Positions 1 through 7,503 of a stretch of 20,122 nt of DNA are shown here, piece after piece. Every line of letters begins with the position of its first letter. Position 1 is the stretch's first letter. The DNA lies in assembly GCA_024276455.1 (NCBI GenBank), contig JAJRXE010000437.1, positions 1-20,122 of the forward strand. The letters run 5' to 3'. Under the pieces are notes generated by a model that searched no databases, was not told the origin of the DNA, and worked only from the letters and a program-made list of their open reading frames with translations. Position numbers and translations under genes: made by a program. The DNA is from Calditrichota bacterium. Lineage in GTDB: Bacteria > Calditrichota > Calditrichia > RBG-13-44-9.

Positions 1-113
1 ATTCTCCCTGTCAAATTTCCGGCAAACTCAATAAGAGAAACCTTAACATTCCTAGAAACAGTGGGTAATAAATCTGGTTTGTTATCTGCCTGAGGTAGCG
101 GCCGAATCTTGGC

Positions 114-124
114 ACAGTAACTGT
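114..124. promoter_or_regulatory. Small perfect dyad upstream of the metal-efflux operon
   Basis: ACAGTAACTGT is an 11-bp perfect inverted repeat (arms ACAGT and ACTGT around a central A) about 40 bp before the first gene of the efflux operon. A TTGGCA hexamer overlaps it at 109-114, but no properly spaced -10 box follows. The position would suit an operator for a metal-responsive repressor. The match to any known copper-sensor site is not convincing, so the regulatory role is a guess from position only. Confidence 0.2.
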
Positions 125-162
125 AATAACAAGTTCGCATAAGGGATTATCATGGAGACAAA

Positions 163-603
163 ATGGGTTTTTTTCAAAATAGAAATTTAAAAATTTGGGG
201 CGGTATTTTGATTGGTTTGGGCGTGATCGGAACAATCTTCTTCTTTCCGGTCAATTTCCAGTCACGCTACACCTGTTTGTACCACCGAATATTTCATCCC
301 AGCAAATGCATTCATGGGGAAAGTACGGAGGGGCATTCTCACCGCCAGAACGGCGGGGAACATGGCACCGCCTGGTTTTTTGAAGAGCCTGTCCGGGCGG
401 AGTTCGGAGGAAGGGAAGAGGGACGTTCCCGGGACGGGGAGGTTCCGGGAAAGCCGCCCATGACGATTTGTGGAGCGAGCGAACAGACTACCACGCTGGT
501 TCGTCACTACGTGAATAATTTTGCCTTTTTTTGGTGGGGCAGTATTGTTTTAATCGGGCTGGGTGCTTATGCCTGGCGATTAAAGCGAAATCAAAAACAT
601 TAA
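163..603 (+). CDS. Small Cys/His-rich two-helix membrane protein heading the copper-efflux operon
   Basis: Predicted protein of 146 residues, not assigned to a known family. Two hydrophobic segments (about residues 11-30 and 120-140) flank a polar loop of about 90 residues, probably periplasmic because the short C-terminal tail after helix 2 is basic (RLKRNQKH). The loop is rich in possible metal ligands: C38, H41, H45, C49, H51, H58, H60, H67 and C103. The start ATG has a GGAG motif about 8 nt upstream. The next gene, an outer-membrane channel of the same operon, starts 104 nt downstream. Location and ligand content suggest a periplasmic metal-binding or sensing accessory to the Cus pump, but that is inference. 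The loop is also unusually rich in G, R and E, so part of it may be disordered. Confidence 0.6.
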   Translation: MGFFQNRNLKIWGGILIGLGVIGTIFFFPVNFQSRYTCLYHRIFHPSKCIHGESTEGHSHRQNGGEHGTAWFFEEPVRAEFGGREEGRSRDGEVPGKPPMTICGASEQTTTLVRHYVNNFAFFWWGSIVLIGLGAYAWRLKRNQKH

Positions 604-707
604 AAATGCGTACATGGCCCGGAATGGTTCTTTGCCTCCGGGTGAAGGAAAAAGGAGTAAGTCAAGTGAATCGTTTTTTTCATCTGAAATTGGAGGAAAT
701 ACGGCGT

Positions 708-1985
708 ATGAAAAGGAAGTTGTTGTTTTTGTTGATGGTAGGGCTGTTGGGAGTGGGCCAATTGCGGGCTCAACCGGCGGATACCCTGCTTCATCTACCG
801 CAACTGATTGACGAATTGTTGCAGAATAATCCTGAGTTACAGGGAGCTTACAGCGCCTGGCAGGCCGATCAGGCTCGAGTGCCTCAGGCCGGAGCGCTTC
901 CGGATCCGCTGTTTAGTTTTAATCTGTTAAACCTGCCGGTGAATTCGTTTGCTTTTGATCAGGAGCCGATGACCGGAAAGCAGTTCATGCTGGTGCAAAC
1001 GCTGCCCTTTCCCGGCAAATTGGGGCTGAAAGAAAAAATTGCCCGCGAGAAAGCAGCCGTCACCGAAGCGCAGTACCAGGAATTACGAAATCGCCTGGTG
1101 AAAGAGCTGCAAGTGACCTACTACGAAATTTTTTACCTTGACAAAGCCATTGAAGTGGTGCAAAGAAACACCAACCTCATGGAGCAATTTGTGGAGATTG
1201 CCGAGACCAAATATGCGGTGGGAAAGGGATTGCAACAGGACGTGCTGCGGGCGCAGGTGGAATTGTCGCGCATGCACGATCGGTTCATTAATTTGCAGCA
1301 GAAACGGGCGGTGTTGGAAGCCCGCTTCAACGCCTTGCTGAACCGTCCGGCAGATCGCCCGGTCGGAAAAATTGCCGAGCTAACTCTCGCGGATTTCCCG
1401 TACGATTTCAAGCAACTGCAGGAATTAGCCCGGGAGAACCGCCCTTTGCTGAAAGCCTGGCAGGCCATGATTCGCCAGAGCGAGAAGAAGATTGACCTGG
1501 CGAAAAAGCAATACTGGCCCGATTTCCGCCTGGGGGTAGCCTACACCCAGCGCGATGTGCTGGCCAACGGCATGGGAGGGGTGGATTTTTTCTCCGGTCT
1601 GGTGACCGTCAATGTCCCTCTCTATTTCTGGAAAAAGCAAAAACGTAATGTGGAAGAGAGCCGCTATTCCAACAAAATGTTGCAACAAAGATATCTGAAT
1701 GTGGAGAATCAGGTGTTTGCCGCCATCGATCAGAAACTGGCGGAGCTGCAAAAAAATCGCCGTCTGGCGGAACTGTACCGCAACGGTATTATTCCCCAGG
1801 CGACCCAATCGCTCAATTCGACCCTGTCCGGTTATCGGACCGACAAGGTTGACTTTCTGACCCTGTTAAACAGCCAGATTACCCTGTTCAACTACGAACG
1901 GGATTACTACCGAATCTTAAGTGATTACAATAAAAACATTGCCGAACTGAATCTCCTGGTCGGCCTAAATTTGTTCCAAAATTAA
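708..1985 (+). CDS. TolC/CusC-family outer-membrane efflux channel
   Basis: Predicted 425-residue outer-membrane factor that would form the exit duct of a tripartite RND metal pump. Start chosen at 708 because it gives a textbook signal peptide (MKRKLLFLLMVGLLGVGQLRAQ, cleavage expected after RAQ) behind a GGAGG at 692-696; the frame is open further upstream (to 531), but that extension overlaps the previous gene and has no export signal. The mature part shows the duplicated OEP pattern: long amphipathic helices rich in Q, E, K and L (about 60-190 and 255-410), with short strand regions such as LGVAYTQRD and VDFFSGLVTVNVPLYFWKK. Unlike E. coli CusC there is no lipobox cysteine, so it is probably not acylated. 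It lies 27 nt before the adaptor gene. Confident about family; metal specificity comes from the neighbours. Confidence 0.9.
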   Translation: MKRKLLFLLMVGLLGVGQLRAQPADTLLHLPQLIDELLQNNPELQGAYSAWQADQARVPQAGALPDPLFSFNLLNLPVNSFAFDQEPMTGKQFMLVQTLPFPGKLGLKEKIAREKAAVTEAQYQELRNRLVKELQVTYYEIFYLDKAIEVVQRNTNLMEQFVEIAETKYAVGKGLQQDVLRAQVELSRMHDRFINLQQKRAVLEARFNALLNRPADRPVGKIAELTLADFPYDFKQLQELARENRPLLKAWQAMIRQSEKKIDLAKKQYWPDFRLGVAYTQRDVLANGMGGVDFFSGLVTVNVPLYFWKKQKRNVEESRYSNKMLQQRYLNVENQVFAAIDQKLAELQKNRRLAELYRNGIIPQATQSLNSTLSGYRTDKVDFLTLLNSQITLFNYERDYYRILSDYNKNIAELNLLVGLNLFQN

Positions 1986-2012
1986 ACCAATGAATAAGCA
2001 GGGAGTCGTTTT

Positions 2013-3476
2013 ATGAATCGTAAAATTATTCTATTCGGTGCAGTGGTTGTGCTGCTAATTATCGTAATGTTGTTCTTCTGGAATCCCTTCCGCAGTGCTT
2101 CCTCGAGTGGAGCGGAAAATGGTGCGGGAGTAGCCGAACAAACCGCCGGACAATCCGGTGAAGGTGAAACCCAATTATGGACCTGCGGGATGCACCCGGA
2201 AGTCATTCTCGACCAACCGGGACAGTGCCCTAAATGTGGGATGAATCTGGTGCCGGTAAAAAAGAAAGAGACCGCAGAAAAAAAGGCCAAGCCCAAAGGC
2301 GAGCGGAAAATTCTTTATTGGCAGGCACCCATGGATCCAACCGAGATTTACGACCATCCCGGTAAGTCGAAAATGGGGATGGATTTAATTCCGGTGTACG
2401 AAGACCAGGCCGGGCTGGGAGCCGGCGGTGCAATTACCATCGATCCCGCGACCGTGCAAAACATGGGGGTGCGAATGACCACGGTTAAAAAACAGGATTT
2501 CAGCCGGGTGATTCGTACGGTGGGCATTATAAAATACAACGAAGAGAGACTTTACACGATTAATACGAAGATTTCCGGCTGGATTGAGCGATTGTACGTG
2601 GATTACACCGGAAAGCTGGTGCGCCGGGGCGATCCGCTGCTGGAAATCTATTCCCCCGATCTGGTGACCACTCAGGAAGAGTACCTTCTGGCTGTCCAGA
2701 ATCTAAAAGCCGTTCAGAAAGCCAGTTTTACCTCTATTCGCGAAGGAGCGGAGTCGTTGCTGCGTTCCACCCGCAAGCGGTTAAGCTACTGGGACATTCC
2801 AGAATCCGAAATCAAACGGCTGGAAGAAACCGGCAAAGTGCGCAAAACTCTGCAACTGCATTCGCCTTTTAGCGGAGTGGTGATTCACAAAAACGCGGTG
2901 GAGGGCGCTTTTGTAAAAGAAGGAAGCAATCTCTACCAGCTGGCCGATCTGAGTACCGTCTGGGTGCTGGCAAGTATTTACGACAACGAATTGCCCTGGA
3001 TTACCGAGGGACAGCCAGCGGAGATGGAATTGTCTTACCTGCCCGGGAAGCGTTTCCGGGGAAAAATAAATTACATCTACCCCTATTTGAATGAAAAAGC
3101 CCGGGATGTGCAGGTGCGCCTGGAGTTTTCCAATCCGAATCTGGAGTTGAAACCCGGCATGTATGCCAATGTCTTTTTGAGTGGTAAGACCATTCACGAT
3201 GCTCTGGTGATTCCCACCGAAGCTGTTATTCGCTCGGGGAAGCGGAATCTGGTGTTCGTGGTGCGCGAAAAGGGGAAATTCGAGCCTCGGCAAATACGAA
3301 TTGGAGAGGAAGATGACCGCGGAAATGTTCGGGTTATCTCCGGACTTCTGGAAGGCGAAACGATTGTGACATCGGCTCAGTTCATGTTGGACAGTGAAAG
3401 CCGTTTGCAGGAAGCCATTCAGAAAATGCTGGAGGAGCGGAAAAAATCCAAATCCCGGACGCCGAACTCCAAGTGA
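2013..3476 (+). CDS. cusB: CusB-type RND periplasmic adaptor with two N-terminal metal-binding modules
   Basis: Predicted 487-residue membrane-fusion protein linking the CusA-type pump to the outer-membrane channel. One N-terminal hydrophobic helix (about residues 5-23) anchors or exports it. Residues 55-82 form a heavy-metal-binding domain with C58-G-M60-H61 and C72-P-K-C75-G-M77. Residues 101-130 form a second, cysteine-free module with M107, M121 and M123, which lines up with the Cu(I)/Ag(I)-binding methionines near the N-terminus of E. coli CusB (M21, M36, M38, mature numbering; recalled alignment). After this come barrel-sandwich, alpha-hairpin and beta-barrel regions typical of the family (for example GWIERLYVDYTGKLVRRGDPL and VVIHKNAVEGAFVKEGSNLY). 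GGGAG at 2001-2005 sits 7 nt before the ATG. A probable terminator follows the stop codon. Confidence 0.92.
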   Translation: MNRKIILFGAVVVLLIIVMLFFWNPFRSASSSGAENGAGVAEQTAGQSGEGETQLWTCGMHPEVILDQPGQCPKCGMNLVPVKKKETAEKKAKPKGERKILYWQAPMDPTEIYDHPGKSKMGMDLIPVYEDQAGLGAGGAITIDPATVQNMGVRMTTVKKQDFSRVIRTVGIIKYNEERLYTINTKISGWIERLYVDYTGKLVRRGDPLLEIYSPDLVTTQEEYLLAVQNLKAVQKASFTSIREGAESLLRSTRKRLSYWDIPESEIKRLEETGKVRKTLQLHSPFSGVVIHKNAVEGAFVKEGSNLYQLADLSTVWVLASIYDNELPWITEGQPAEMELSYLPGKRFRGKINYIYPYLNEKARDVQVRLEFSNPNLELKPGMYANVFLSGKTIHDALVIPTEAVIRSGKRNLVFVVREKGKFEPRQIRIGEEDDRGNVRVISGLLEGETIVTSAQFMLDSESRLQEAIQKMLEERKKSKSRTPNSK

Positions 3477-3485
3477 GTTTCAATA

Positions 3486-3510
3486 GCCCGATTTGAATTG
3501 GGCGTTTTTT
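3486..3510 (+). terminator. Intrinsic terminator-like hairpin between adaptor and pump genes
   Basis: GCCCGA (3486-3491) pairs with TTGGGC (3498-3503), including one G-U pair, around the loop TTTGAA, and six T residues follow at 3505-3510. It begins 10 nt after the adaptor stop codon. The stem is short, so read-through is likely, and it may act as an attenuator that lowers pump transcription relative to adaptor and channel. Confidence 0.55.
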
Positions 3511-3544
3511 CAGAAATTTTGGTCGTTGAATTTACGATTTCGTA

Positions 3545-3568
3545 CGTCAAGCAAGATGTTTGTTGACG
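3545..3568. promoter_or_regulatory. Imperfect inverted repeat in the adaptor-pump gap
   Basis: CGTCAA (3545-3550) is mirrored by TTGACG (3563-3568), with two further inner A-T pairs. The right arm also reads as a possible -35 hexamer, but no good -10 lies 16-18 nt downstream. It could be an operator for an internal promoter restarting transcription after the hairpin at 3486-3510, or simply an RNA stem. Evidence is limited to symmetry and position. Confidence 0.25.
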
Positions 3569-3635
3569 ATGGGTAACTTTTTGAGGCGAAATGAAAAAAT
3601 TAGGGAAAATAAACCAACAGAAATGGGAATGAACG

Positions 3636-6600
3636 ATGTTAGAGAAAATCATAGAAGCTTCCGTAAATAATCGCTTTTTGATTATTGTGTTTACCGTGCT
3701 GATTGCTCTGGCGGGGGTGTATGTGTTGCTCCGAACACCGGTGGATGCCATTCCGGATTTGAGCGATGTGCAGGTCATCATTTTGACCGAATATCCGGGA
3801 CAGGCGCCTCAGGTGGTGGAAGATCAGGTAACCTATCCGCTGACCAGTGCCATGCTGGCGGTGCCCTACGCTAAAACCGTCCGGGGATATTCCTTCTTCG
3901 GGCTCTCTTTTGTGTACATTATTTTTGAGGATGGTACCGATTTGTATTGGGCTCGTAGCCGGGTGTTGGAATACTTGAACTACGTGGCGGGACGTCTGCC
4001 GCAAGGGGTGACTCCCACACTGGGACCCGATGCGACCGGTGTAGGTTGGGTGTACGAATATGTGCTGGATGGCGGAGACAAGTACGACCTGCAGCAACTA
4101 CGCTCCATTCAGGACTGGTACCTGCGGTACGGGTTAATGAGCGTCCCGGGCGTGGCGGAAGTCGCCAGCATTGGGGGATACGTCAAACAGTATCAGGTGG
4201 AAGTGGACCCCAATAAACTACAGGCCTACAATATTCCGCTCTCCAAAGTGAAAATGGCCATCAAACGTAGCAATAACGATGTGGGCGGACGCCTGGTAGA
4301 AATGGGCGAAACCGAATTCATGGTGCGTGGTTTGGGTTACATTAAATCCATCCAGGATGTGGAAAACATTCCGGTCGGGGTGGATCAGAATGGGACCCCG
4401 ATTCTAATTAAAAATATTGCCAATGTGCACCTGGGACCGGAACTGCGCCGCGGGCTGGCCGACTGGAATGGTGAAGGGGAGACAGTTGGTGGAATTATTG
4501 TAATGCGCTACGGGGAGAATGCTTTAAAAACCATTCATGCCGTAAAGGAGAAACTGGAAGAGCTTAAAAAGGGGTTGCCCGAAGGGGTAAGCATTAAAAC
4601 CGCCTACGACCGTTCCGGACTGATTGAACGTGCCATCGAGAATCTGGAGTTTAAACTGCTGGAAGAAAGTATTATTGTGGCTCTGGTAGCGATTATTTTT
4701 CTTCTCCATTTTCCCAGCGCTTTTGTGGCAATTTTTACCCTGCCAATGGGTATTCTGATGGCTTTTCTGGTGATGTATTTCCAGGGAATCAATGCAAATA
4801 TTATGAGTCTGGGAGGTATTGCCATTGCCATTGGCGCCATGGTGGATGCGGCAATTGTGATGATTGAGAACGCTCATAAACATATCGAGCGAGACAAGGG
4901 GAAGAAAGATCACTGGCAAATCATCATCGATTCGTCCAAAGAGGTGGGGCCGGCGCTTTTCTACTCTTTGCTGATTATTACGGTGTCGTTTCTACCGGTG
5001 TTTACCCTGCAAGCCCAAGAGGGACGGTTGTTTAAACCGTTGGCCTACACCAAAACGTATTCCATGGCCGCCGCAGCCCTGCTTTCCTTAACCATTGTGC
5101 CGGTGCTGATGGGATATTTTGTGCGGGGAAAAATCATTCCGGAGCAAAAGAATCCAATCAACCGTATTCTGATTAAAATCTACCAGCCCATTATTCATCT
5201 GGTGCTGCGGTTTAAATGGACCACCATTTTTATTGCCATTTTGATTCTGTTGATTTCGATCTTCCCGGTGGAACATATCGGATCCGAGTTTATGCCACCT
5301 CTTAACGAAGGCGATTTGTTGTACATGCCCACCACCGATCCGGGAATCAGTATTACCAAAGCCAAGGAATTGTTGCAGCAAACCGATAAAATCATCAAGA
5401 GTTTTCCGGAGGTGAAGAGCGTGCTCGGTAAAATCGGGCGGGCCGAAACCGCCACCGATCCGGCGCCGCTTTCCATGATTGAAACCACCATTACCCTCAA
5501 GCCGCAAAGCGAATGGCGTCCCGGCATGACCATGGAGAAGCTGGTTCAGGAACTGGATGCGGCCATTCAATTCCCCGGGCTTACCAATGCCTGGACCATG
5601 CCGATCAAAACCCGTATTGACATGCTTTCCACCGGAATTAAAACACCGGTGGGAATCAAAATCATGGGCCCGGATTTACAAACCCTCTCTGACCTGGGAC
5701 AAAAAATTGCTGCCGTGCTGAAAGACGTGGAAGGGACGTTGAGCGTTTTTCCCGATAAGACCGTGGGAGGAAACTACGTGGATTTCGAAATTAAGCGCGA
5801 GGAAGCAGCCCGATACGGCCTGACGGTTGGAGACGTCCAGGAGGTCATCATGTCTGCCATCGGCGGGATGAACGTCACCCAAACGGTGGAAGGACTGGAG
5901 CGCTACCCGGTGAATGTACGGTATCCCCGCGAACTTCGCGATAATCTGGAAGATCTGAAACGGGTGCTTATCAGTACCCCCACCGGAACGCAAATTCCTC
6001 TCAGTTACGTGGCCGATCTGAAAATTCACAAGGGACCGCCCGTGATTAAAAGCGAGAATGCCCAGCGGACTGCCTGGCTTTATGTAGATTTACGGGGAAT
6101 CGATGTGGGAACGTATGTAAAGAAAGCCAAGCAGGTGGTGGATGCCCAGGTCAAATTCCCGGAAGGGTACAGCATTGTCTGGAGTGGACAGTACGAATAC
6201 ATGGAACGGGCCCAGGAGCGTCTGCGCGTGGTGATCCCGGTTACCCTGCTCATCATCTTTCTGCTGCTCTATTTCAATTTCAAGAACATTCAGGAAAGTC
6301 TGATCGTCATGCTTTCCCTGCCTTTCTCCCTGGTCGGAGGCATCTGGTTCCTCTACCTGCTCAATTACAATTTCAGTGTGGCGGTGGGGGTCGGATTCAT
6401 TGCGCTGGCCGGAGTGGCTGCCGAAACCGGAGTGGTGATGTTGATTTACCTGGACCATGCCTACAACGATCGAAAATACAAAGGGAAAATGAGCTCCTTG
6501 AAAGATTTGTACGAAGCCATCATCGAAGGGGCGGTTGAGCGTGTGCGACCGAAGATCATGACGGTAACCGCAATTATGGCTGGCTTGTTACCCATTTTGT

Positions 6601-6800
6601 GGGGTACCGGTACCGGTTCGCAAGTGATGAAACGCATTGCGGCTCCCATGGTTGGCGGCATGGTTACCTCCACCATTCTAACCCTGATCGTGATTCCCGC
6701 CATTTATTACCTCTGGAAAAGCCGGGAAGTCCATCATCTGGCAAAAGAATTAGGCGTGGAAAATGCGAATTCAGGAAATAGCGAAGAAAATAAATCATAA
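3636..6800 (+). CDS. cusA: CusA-type Cu(I)/Ag(I) RND efflux pump
   Basis: Predicted 1054-residue inner-membrane proton antiporter of the heavy-metal-efflux RND class, the motor of the tripartite system. Metal-site residues are intact: the periplasmic three-methionine cluster is M564 (LLYMPTT), M614 (LSMIETT) and M663 (IDMLSTG), spaced 50 and 49 residues apart exactly as M573/M623/M672 of E. coli CusA. Transmembrane ladder methionines M390, M402, M409, M477 and M492 match CusA M391, M403, M410, M486 and M501. The proton-relay residues D404 (GAMVDAAIVMIEN), E930 (GVAAETGVV) and K973 (RVRPKIM) are present. These features favour monovalent Cu/Ag over Zn/Co/Cd. The correspondence rests on a recalled E. 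coli sequence. The SD is weak (GGGAAT about 6 nt upstream). The P-II-like gene follows after 11 nt. Confidence 0.95.
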   Translation: MLEKIIEASVNNRFLIIVFTVLIALAGVYVLLRTPVDAIPDLSDVQVIILTEYPGQAPQVVEDQVTYPLTSAMLAVPYAKTVRGYSFFGLSFVYIIFEDGTDLYWARSRVLEYLNYVAGRLPQGVTPTLGPDATGVGWVYEYVLDGGDKYDLQQLRSIQDWYLRYGLMSVPGVAEVASIGGYVKQYQVEVDPNKLQAYNIPLSKVKMAIKRSNNDVGGRLVEMGETEFMVRGLGYIKSIQDVENIPVGVDQNGTPILIKNIANVHLGPELRRGLADWNGEGETVGGIIVMRYGENALKTIHAVKEKLEELKKGLPEGVSIKTAYDRSGLIERAIENLEFKLLEESIIVALVAIIFLLHFPSAFVAIFTLPMGILMAFLVMYFQGINANIMSLGGIAIAIGAMVDAAIVMIENAHKHIERDKGKKDHWQIIIDSSKEVGPALFYSLLIITVSFLPVFTLQAQEGRLFKPLAYTKTYSMAAAALLSLTIVPVLMGYFVRGKIIPEQKNPINRILIKIYQPIIHLVLRFKWTTIFIAILILLISIFPVEHIGSEFMPPLNEGDLLYMPTTDPGISITKAKELLQQTDKIIKSFPEVKSVLGKIGRAETATDPAPLSMIETTITLKPQSEWRPGMTMEKLVQELDAAIQFPGLTNAWTMPIKTRIDMLSTGIKTPVGIKIMGPDLQTLSDLGQKIAAVLKDVEGTLSVFPDKTVGGNYVDFEIKREEAARYGLTVGDVQEVIMSAIGGMNVTQTVEGLERYPVNVRYPRELRDNLEDLKRVLISTPTGTQIPLSYVADLKIHKGPPVIKSENAQRTAWLYVDLRGIDVGTYVKKAKQVVDAQVKFPEGYSIVWSGQYEYMERAQERLRVVIPVTLLIIFLLLYFNFKNIQESLIVMLSLPFSLVGGIWFLYLLNYNFSVAVGVGFIALAGVAAETGVVMLIYLDHAYNDRKYKGKMSSLKDLYEAIIEGAVERVRPKIMTVTAIMAGLLPILWGTGTGSQVMKRIAAPMVGGMVTSTILTLIVIPAIYYLWKSREVHHLAKELGVENANSGNSEENKS

Positions 6801-6811
6801 TCGGAGAGGTC

Positions 6812-7150
6812 ATGAAAGAGATTAAAGCATATATCCGTTGCCGTAAGGCGGAAGAGGTCATCAGCGCTCTGGAGAATAACGGGGTGCAGGGGATTACCCT
6901 GATTGATGTGATGGGGGTGGGCCACATGGCGACCCCCGGAAACACCAAATACTCCATCAAATGCATTCAGAAATATTCCGAGATATCCAAGCTGGAAGTG
7001 GTGTGTCAGGATGAGGATGTACACAAAATCGTGGAGCTTATTCGCAAGCACGCTTACACCGGCATGCACGGCGATGGAATGATTTTTGTAACCCCGGTGG
7101 AGATGGCCATAAAAATCCGTACCGGCGCCATTGGGGGAGAGGCATTGTAA
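6812..7150 (+). CDS. P-II-like signalling protein linked to CusA (PII-NG type)
   Basis: Predicted 112-residue member of the GlnB/P-II superfamily. The ferredoxin-like start MKEIKAYIRCRK, a central T-loop-like segment (about residues 36-55, GHMATPGNTKYSIKCIQKYS) and the P-II C-terminal signature around residues 88-112 (GDGMIFVTPVEMAIKIRTG) are all visible. It lacks the usual GlnB uridylylation loop sequence. The family literature describes a divergent group, PII-NG, encoded beside CusA-like pumps, and this gene fits it by sequence and by lying 11 nt after the pump stop codon. A likely role is direct sensing or control of pump activity, possibly through a nucleotide or metal; C10, C51 and C65 plus several His are candidate ligands. 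SD GGAGAGG is at 6803-6809. The function in this group is not firmly established. Confidence 0.88.
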   Translation: MKEIKAYIRCRKAEEVISALENNGVQGITLIDVMGVGHMATPGNTKYSIKCIQKYSEISKLEVVCQDEDVHKIVELIRKHAYTGMHGDGMIFVTPVEMAIKIRTGAIGGEAL

Positions 7151-7164
7151 CTGTGCTTTTCTAT

Positions 7165-7221
7165 GTAGAGGTTTTTTCTCCTTAGAAGTGTGGGGTGTGC
7201 CGGATTGAAGGGAACCTCTAC
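7165..7221 (+). repeat. Perfect 9-bp inverted repeat downstream of the P-II gene
   Basis: GTAGAGGTT (7165-7173) and AACCTCTAC (7213-7221) are exact inverted copies separated by 39 nt; CCTT (7180-7183) and AAGG (7208-7211) could extend the structure internally. It begins 14 nt after the P-II stop codon and precedes the main terminator, so it probably forms a stem in the operon's 3' untranslated region. No T-run follows, so it is not itself a terminator. Confidence 0.4.
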
Positions 7222-7270
7222 CTTTCCAATGGGGCAGGTCTTTAACATAGAACAGGGTAAAAACTCTGGC

Positions 7271-7314
7271 GGCTCAGACTATTTCCGGAAAGCCGGAGGG
7301 TCTGAGCCGTTTTG
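7271..7314 (+). terminator. Strong hairpin terminator closing the efflux operon
   Basis: CGGCTCAGAC (7271-7280) pairs perfectly with GTCTGAGCCG (7301-7310). Inside, TCCGG (7285-7289) pairs with CCGGA (7294-7298) around the tetraloop AAAG. TTTT follows immediately at 7311-7314. It lies 120 nt after the P-II stop codon and well before the next promoter. Confidence 0.8.
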
Positions 7315-7405
7315 CTATTAGTTCAATAATAGAACCGGTTACCCTGGTTAGGTGTCTCTGTTTAGTGTTCAAAATGGGAGGACCCAAATTGGTAGTAAAA
7401 AAAAT

Positions 7406-7433
7406 TTGCAATTGAGAAAAATTTTTTTAAATT
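7406..7433 (+). promoter_or_regulatory. Probable promoter of the LacI-family gene
   Basis: TTGCAA (7406-7411) and TAAATT (7428-7433) are separated by 16 nt in a very A/T-rich stretch, placing the transcription start near 7440. That start falls inside the operator at 7434-7449, so repressor binding would block its own promoter. The hexamers are imperfect; TTGAGA at 7412-7417 with a later -10 is an alternative. Confidence 0.45.
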
Positions 7434-7449
7434 ATGTTAGCGATAACAT
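7434..7449. promoter_or_regulatory. LacI-type operator O1 (autoregulatory)
   Basis: ATGTTAGCGATAACAT: arms ATGTTA and TAACAT around a central CpG, symmetric except for the positions flanking CG. The same 16 bases occur at 8716-8731 and 8786-8801. A central CpG is the usual target of the LacI/GalR hinge helix. Located 54 bp before the repressor start codon, over its predicted promoter. Confidence 0.8.
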
Positions 7450-7503
7450 GATGGTTGGGAAGCGGCTCTGTCCGATTCGACCTGAGAATTTGAGGAGGTG
7501 GTT

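Larger units (their letters stand above)
7151..7503. other. Intergenic region between efflux operon and lacI
   Basis: No gene is supported here. From left to right it holds the inverted repeat at 7165-7221, the terminator at 7271-7314, a palindromic AACCGGTT at 7333-7340 of unknown meaning, an A/T-rich promoter stretch at about 7396-7433, one LacI-type operator (7434-7449) and the SD GAGGAGG (7492-7498) of the repressor gene. Confidence 0.75.

Noticed and set aside
109..124. Possible sigma-54 promoter (TTGGCAC...CTGTA)
   Set aside because: The -24-like half is good, but the position that should read GC at -12 reads TG, so the essential second half is missing.
262..507. Minus-strand open frame opposite the first membrane protein
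   Set aside because: It is antisense to a gene with SD, two membrane helices and operon context; its product shows no export or fold pattern and no ribosome site was evident.
531..707. Longer N-terminus for the CusC-type channel
   Set aside because: The frame is open, but the extension overlaps the previous gene, lacks a signal peptide and has no suitable SD, while 708 has GGAGG and an immediate signal peptide.
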